Positions 44,378-46,363 of a DNA stretch of 46,363 bases are shown here, piece by piece (positions within the stretch are counted from its first letter, which is position 1; every line of letters starts with the position of its first letter). The stretch is from Enterococcus columbae (GTDB taxonomy: Bacteria > Bacillota > Bacilli > Lactobacillales > Enterococcaceae), in assembly GCA_020742395.1 (NCBI GenBank), contig DYWZ01000056.1, forward strand, positions 1 through 46,363, written 5' to 3'. The notes beneath the pieces are model-generated. The model saw only the letters and a program-made list of their open reading frames with translations, did not search any database and had not been told where the DNA came from. The position numbers and the translations under genes were made by a program.

Positions 44378-44407
44378 TTGCCATTTCGATGAAAAGTCGA
44401 GTATAAA
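44378..44407 (+). promoter_or_regulatory. Promoter of the DUF1002 gene
   Basis: -35 TTGCCA (44378-44383), 18-nt spacer, -10 TATAAA (44402-44407). Confidence 0.55.
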
Positions 44408-44440
44408 TATACTAAATAAGGACGAAAGGTTAGTGAATCA

Positions 44441-45376
44441 ATGAAAAAAATCTTAATACCAATAGTTTCTTTATTAGTATTAACTTGCTTTGTTGGTAAA
44501 ATTGAAGCTAGCGAAAATAATACTGTACCTAAAAATATTAATGTCATTGCACTAGGAAATGCTCTAACCCAAGATCAAAAACAACAGACTTTGGCATCAT
44601 TGGGACAAACAAAGGAAGTTCCGTTGTATACAACGGATGGTAATGATTTAATGAAGTATATTTCAAAAACCGACTTTAATGCAAATTGGCAAGTATACTC
44701 ATCAGTCCATTTGGAAACAAAAGAGCAAGGTAGTGGCATTGATGTAGAAATTGCTACCCCAAGTAATATTACATCAATTACAGCGGATCAATATAAAAAT
44801 GCAGCTCAAACAGCAGGGATTACTGATGCAAAAATTACAGTTGCTTCAGTGATTCCAATTGATGGTTCTGGAGCGTTAGCGGGTGTTTATAAAATTGTAG
44901 AAGAATCTGGTGGCCAAGTCGATGCTACAAGAACCCAAGCTGCTCAAGAAGAAATGAAAGTACTAAATGAAATTACTAGTGAAAATCAGAATGTAGAAGG
45001 TTATTCTGATGAAAAACTAAATGCAGCACAAGAAGAGGCAAAAGAAATGCTTGCCAAGGCAGCCAGTGAAGGACAAAAAATAAATAAAGAAGTGGTTACT
45101 GAAGCAGTTAATACCGCTTTAAAAAATCAAGGATTAGATCAAATTTTAACTAAAGATCAAGTCAATCAAATCATTGAGTTGTTGACCATGTTGAATAATA
45201 AAAATATTTTTGATCAATTAAGTAAAGAAATTAATTTGGATGATATCAAAAATCAATTAGAAGCCAAGTCTCAAGGCTTATGGGGAAAAATTCAACAATT
45301 TTTTAGCAATATTTGGCAGTCTATCCAATCACTATTTGGTAAAGATAGTACCCAAGCAACCAATGAAAGCAACTAA
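44441..45376 (+). CDS. Secreted DUF1002 protein
   Basis: A 311 aa protein with a signal peptide (MKKILIPIVSLLVLTCFVG, probable cleavage after IEA). The mature part begins with NVIALGNALTQDQKQQTLASLG and contains TPSNITSITADQYKNAAQTAGI, the pattern of DUF1002 proteins of Firmicutes. The end (IQQFFSNIWQSIQSLF) is amphipathic. A cysteine at residue 16 lies in the hydrophobic core, without a proper lipobox. Function is unknown. Ribosome binding site GAAAGG. Confidence 0.8.
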   Translation: MKKILIPIVSLLVLTCFVGKIEASENNTVPKNINVIALGNALTQDQKQQTLASLGQTKEVPLYTTDGNDLMKYISKTDFNANWQVYSSVHLETKEQGSGIDVEIATPSNITSITADQYKNAAQTAGITDAKITVASVIPIDGSGALAGVYKIVEESGGQVDATRTQAAQEEMKVLNEITSENQNVEGYSDEKLNAAQEEAKEMLAKAASEGQKINKEVVTEAVNTALKNQGLDQILTKDQVNQIIELLTMLNNKNIFDQLSKEINLDDIKNQLEAKSQGLWGKIQQFFSNIWQSIQSLFGKDSTQATNESN

Positions 45377-45432
45377 GTAGGAATAATACTGTATTATTAA
45401 ATAAAATGCGGTAGATTAAAAGGAATGATTGT

Positions 45433-45969
45433 ATGCAAGTGTTAGTCTTAGTTGATATGGAACAAGGTTTTTTAGAAAATAATCGGCCGCCTAGGAACAA
45501 TCTTAGTGCAGAAACGAATATTTTGTCTTTACTTGAATTATTTAGAAAACAAAATAAGCCGGTTATCCATATTCAACATGTGAGTTTAGATAGACAATCT
45601 GCTTTTTCAAAACCAACTGGTTATGCCTTTATGCCATGCTTTGAACCATTGACAGATGAAGTAGTTTTTCAAAAGCATGTCAATAGTGCATTCATTGGAA
45701 CAGATTTAGAAAAATACTTGAAAGAGCAAGAAATTCATCAATTGGTTATGGTTGGGTTTACTTTACCTCATTGTGTCTCCACGACAGCTAGAATGGCTGG
45801 TAATTTAGGTTTTGATACCACTGTAATCAGTGACGCTACTGTTAGTTATGCTTTACCTGATATAGACGGTAAACTTTTAGCGGCCGATCTGATTCATCGT
45901 TGTCATTTGGCAGCATTAAATGAAGAATTTGCGCAAATTATGACTACTGAACAATTTTTATCAAACTAA
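45433..45969 (+). CDS. Isochorismatase-family cysteine hydrolase
   Basis: A 178 aa alpha/beta hydrolase. The catalytic triad is suggested by D8 in LVLVDMEQGFL, a lysine in VVFQKHVNSAF, and the nucleophile cysteine in GFTLPHCVSTTARMAGNLGF. The family includes nicotinamidases, N-carbamoylsarcosine hydrolases and isochorismatases; the substrate cannot be told from sequence. It lacks the metal-binding DxHxxxH pattern typical of nicotinamidase. It has its own ribosome binding site (AAAAGGA) and a strong terminator. Confidence 0.85.
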   Translation: MQVLVLVDMEQGFLENNRPPRNNLSAETNILSLLELFRKQNKPVIHIQHVSLDRQSAFSKPTGYAFMPCFEPLTDEVVFQKHVNSAFIGTDLEKYLKEQEIHQLVMVGFTLPHCVSTTARMAGNLGFDTTVISDATVSYALPDIDGKLLAADLIHRCHLAALNEEFAQIMTTEQFLSN

Positions 45970-45970
45970 G

Positions 45971-46007
45971 AAAAAGCAATGTCTAAATTTTTAGGCATTG
46001 CTTTTTT
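45971..46007 (+). terminator. Terminator of the cysteine hydrolase gene
   Basis: AAAAAGCAATG pairs with CATTGCTTTTT, with an inner CTAA/TTAG; T6 follows. The group IIC intron begins four bases after the stem's T tract. Confidence 0.9.
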
Positions 46008-46010
46008 GTT

Positions 46011-46260
46011 GTGTGCCAAGTATGATACGATTCTAACTGGTGAAAGTCCAGTCACGGGTATTTACCGCCAAGTGTAGTGAACCGCAAGCCGACAGCAGTA
46101 ATGCCTAGGGGGAGAAAGCGGTGTAGCAAAGTCAACGAGCCTACGAACAGAAACTGGATACAAGGCTAAATGGTGGATGAGATTGCTAAACAAATCGAAG
46201 TCCGAAAGGTAAACGTAAAACCAAGACTGTAAGAGAGGGTGCAGTCAGAAGAATTTATTC
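46011..46260 (+). mobile_element. Group IIC intron, 5' part (domain I)
   Basis: Starts with GTGTGCC, the GUGYG 5' end of group II introns. Pieces such as GGTGAAAGTCC, ACCGCAAG, ACGAACAG and the run GGATGAGATTGCTAAACAAA with AAGTCC behind it match, in order and spacing, domain I of the Oceanobacillus-type IIC intron. EBS1 candidate AACAAA (46189-46194) is exactly complementary to TTTGTT (46005-46010), the last six bases before the intron. Insertion right behind a terminator stem is the habit of class C introns. No domain V or maturase is seen before the window ends; the right limit is approximate, and the element may be truncated or continue outside. Confidence 0.8.
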
Positions 46261-46363
46261 CACTATTTCAACAGGCAATTAATTCAGGAGAGCTAAATAA
46301 ATTGAAGATGGTGTTTGATACTTATGAATCAAATTTGGAGACAGAAAAACAATTTTATCATTC
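46233..46363 (+). CDS. Open reading frame running off the window, unknown
   Basis: From the stop at 46230-46232 the frame stays open to the end. Its residues include EEFIPLFQQAINSGELNKL and then MVFDTYESNLETEKQFYHS. Possible starts are GTG 46239, TTG 46302 and ATG 46308; AGGAG at 46286 is 11 nt before the TTG. It does not look like a group II intron reverse transcriptase. The helical, acidic character faintly recalls the N-terminal domain of MgtE magnesium transporters, which is a weak guess. Confidence 0.35.

Noticed and set aside
46011..46260. T-box, riboswitch or rRNA fragment at the right edge
   Set aside because: No T-box sequence or aptamer core is present; the GTGTGCC start, the ordered domain I pieces and the EBS1 match fit a group IIC intron.
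1..46363. CRISPR arrays, tRNA genes, rRNA genes, prophage or transposase genes
   Set aside because: Looked for on both strands; no repeat-spacer pattern, cloverleaf with CCA/T-loop motif or transposase/integrase motif was found.

Overview
The window looks like chromosomal DNA of a low-GC Gram-positive bacterium of the order Lactobacillales, most likely an Enterococcaceae member. This is judged from the AT-rich codon use, AGGAGG-type ribosome binding sites, several TTG/GTG starts, a type B RNase P RNA, a T-box alaS leader, RexAB instead of RecBCD, PerR/LexA/CcpA-type operators and housekeeping gene neighbourhoods. I cannot name the species. Coding density is high, and genes are mostly separated by clear rho-independent terminators.

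Layout. 1-4400: arginine precursor operon argD-argC-argJ-argB behind an ArgR-like operator and a good promoter. 4400-5950 (minus): two-subunit L-serine dehydratase. 6050-6700 (minus): a YjdF-like membrane protein. 6830-11120: sucrose locus with repressor scrR, PTS transporter scrA and hydrolase scrB; the scr promoter carries a perfect cre site over its -35 and two repressor operators 53 bp apart. 11130-13920: a GNAT acetyltransferase and three proteins I do not recognise. 13990-16390: peroxide defence, ahpC-ahpF, with a perfect PerR box. 16430-17500: SOS locus with lexA and a small membrane protein under two LexA boxes. 17580-21120: DUF896 protein, transketolase, cysteine synthase. 21385-22250: perR-ridA. 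22267-24117: dnaD-nth, with nth split by a 392-nt group I intron. 24121-27049 (minus): recU-pbp1A. 27108-31300: ypsA, gpsB, rnpB, rlmL, cshB. 31413-35450: a formylglycine-generating-enzyme-like protein, then the T-box and alaS. 35487-36858 (minus): two membrane proteins. 37060-44329: rexB-rexA. 44441-45969: a DUF1002 secreted protein and a cysteine hydrolase. 46011 to the end: the 5' part of a group IIC intron inserted directly behind a terminator.

The most unusual content is RNA. A td-like (subgroup IA2-type) group I intron without a homing endonuclease sits inside the DNA-repair gene nth; most elements from P1 to P9.2 can be drawn by hand (P4-P6 only tentatively). Its canonical splice sites would leave the joined reading frame off by one base, which is either a real lesion, a sequencing error or non-canonical splicing. 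At the right edge, a group IIC intron start has a 6-nt exon-binding match to the T-tract of the preceding terminator. A third point is the lexA-adjacent, SOS-boxed small membrane protein, a candidate SOS division inhibitor unrelated in visible sequence to LysM-bearing YneA.

Much of the window serves growth and cell-envelope maintenance: PBP1A, RecU, GpsB and YpsA around division and wall synthesis; LexA, RexAB, RecU, Nth and DnaD in DNA replication and repair; PerR with AhpCF in peroxide defence.
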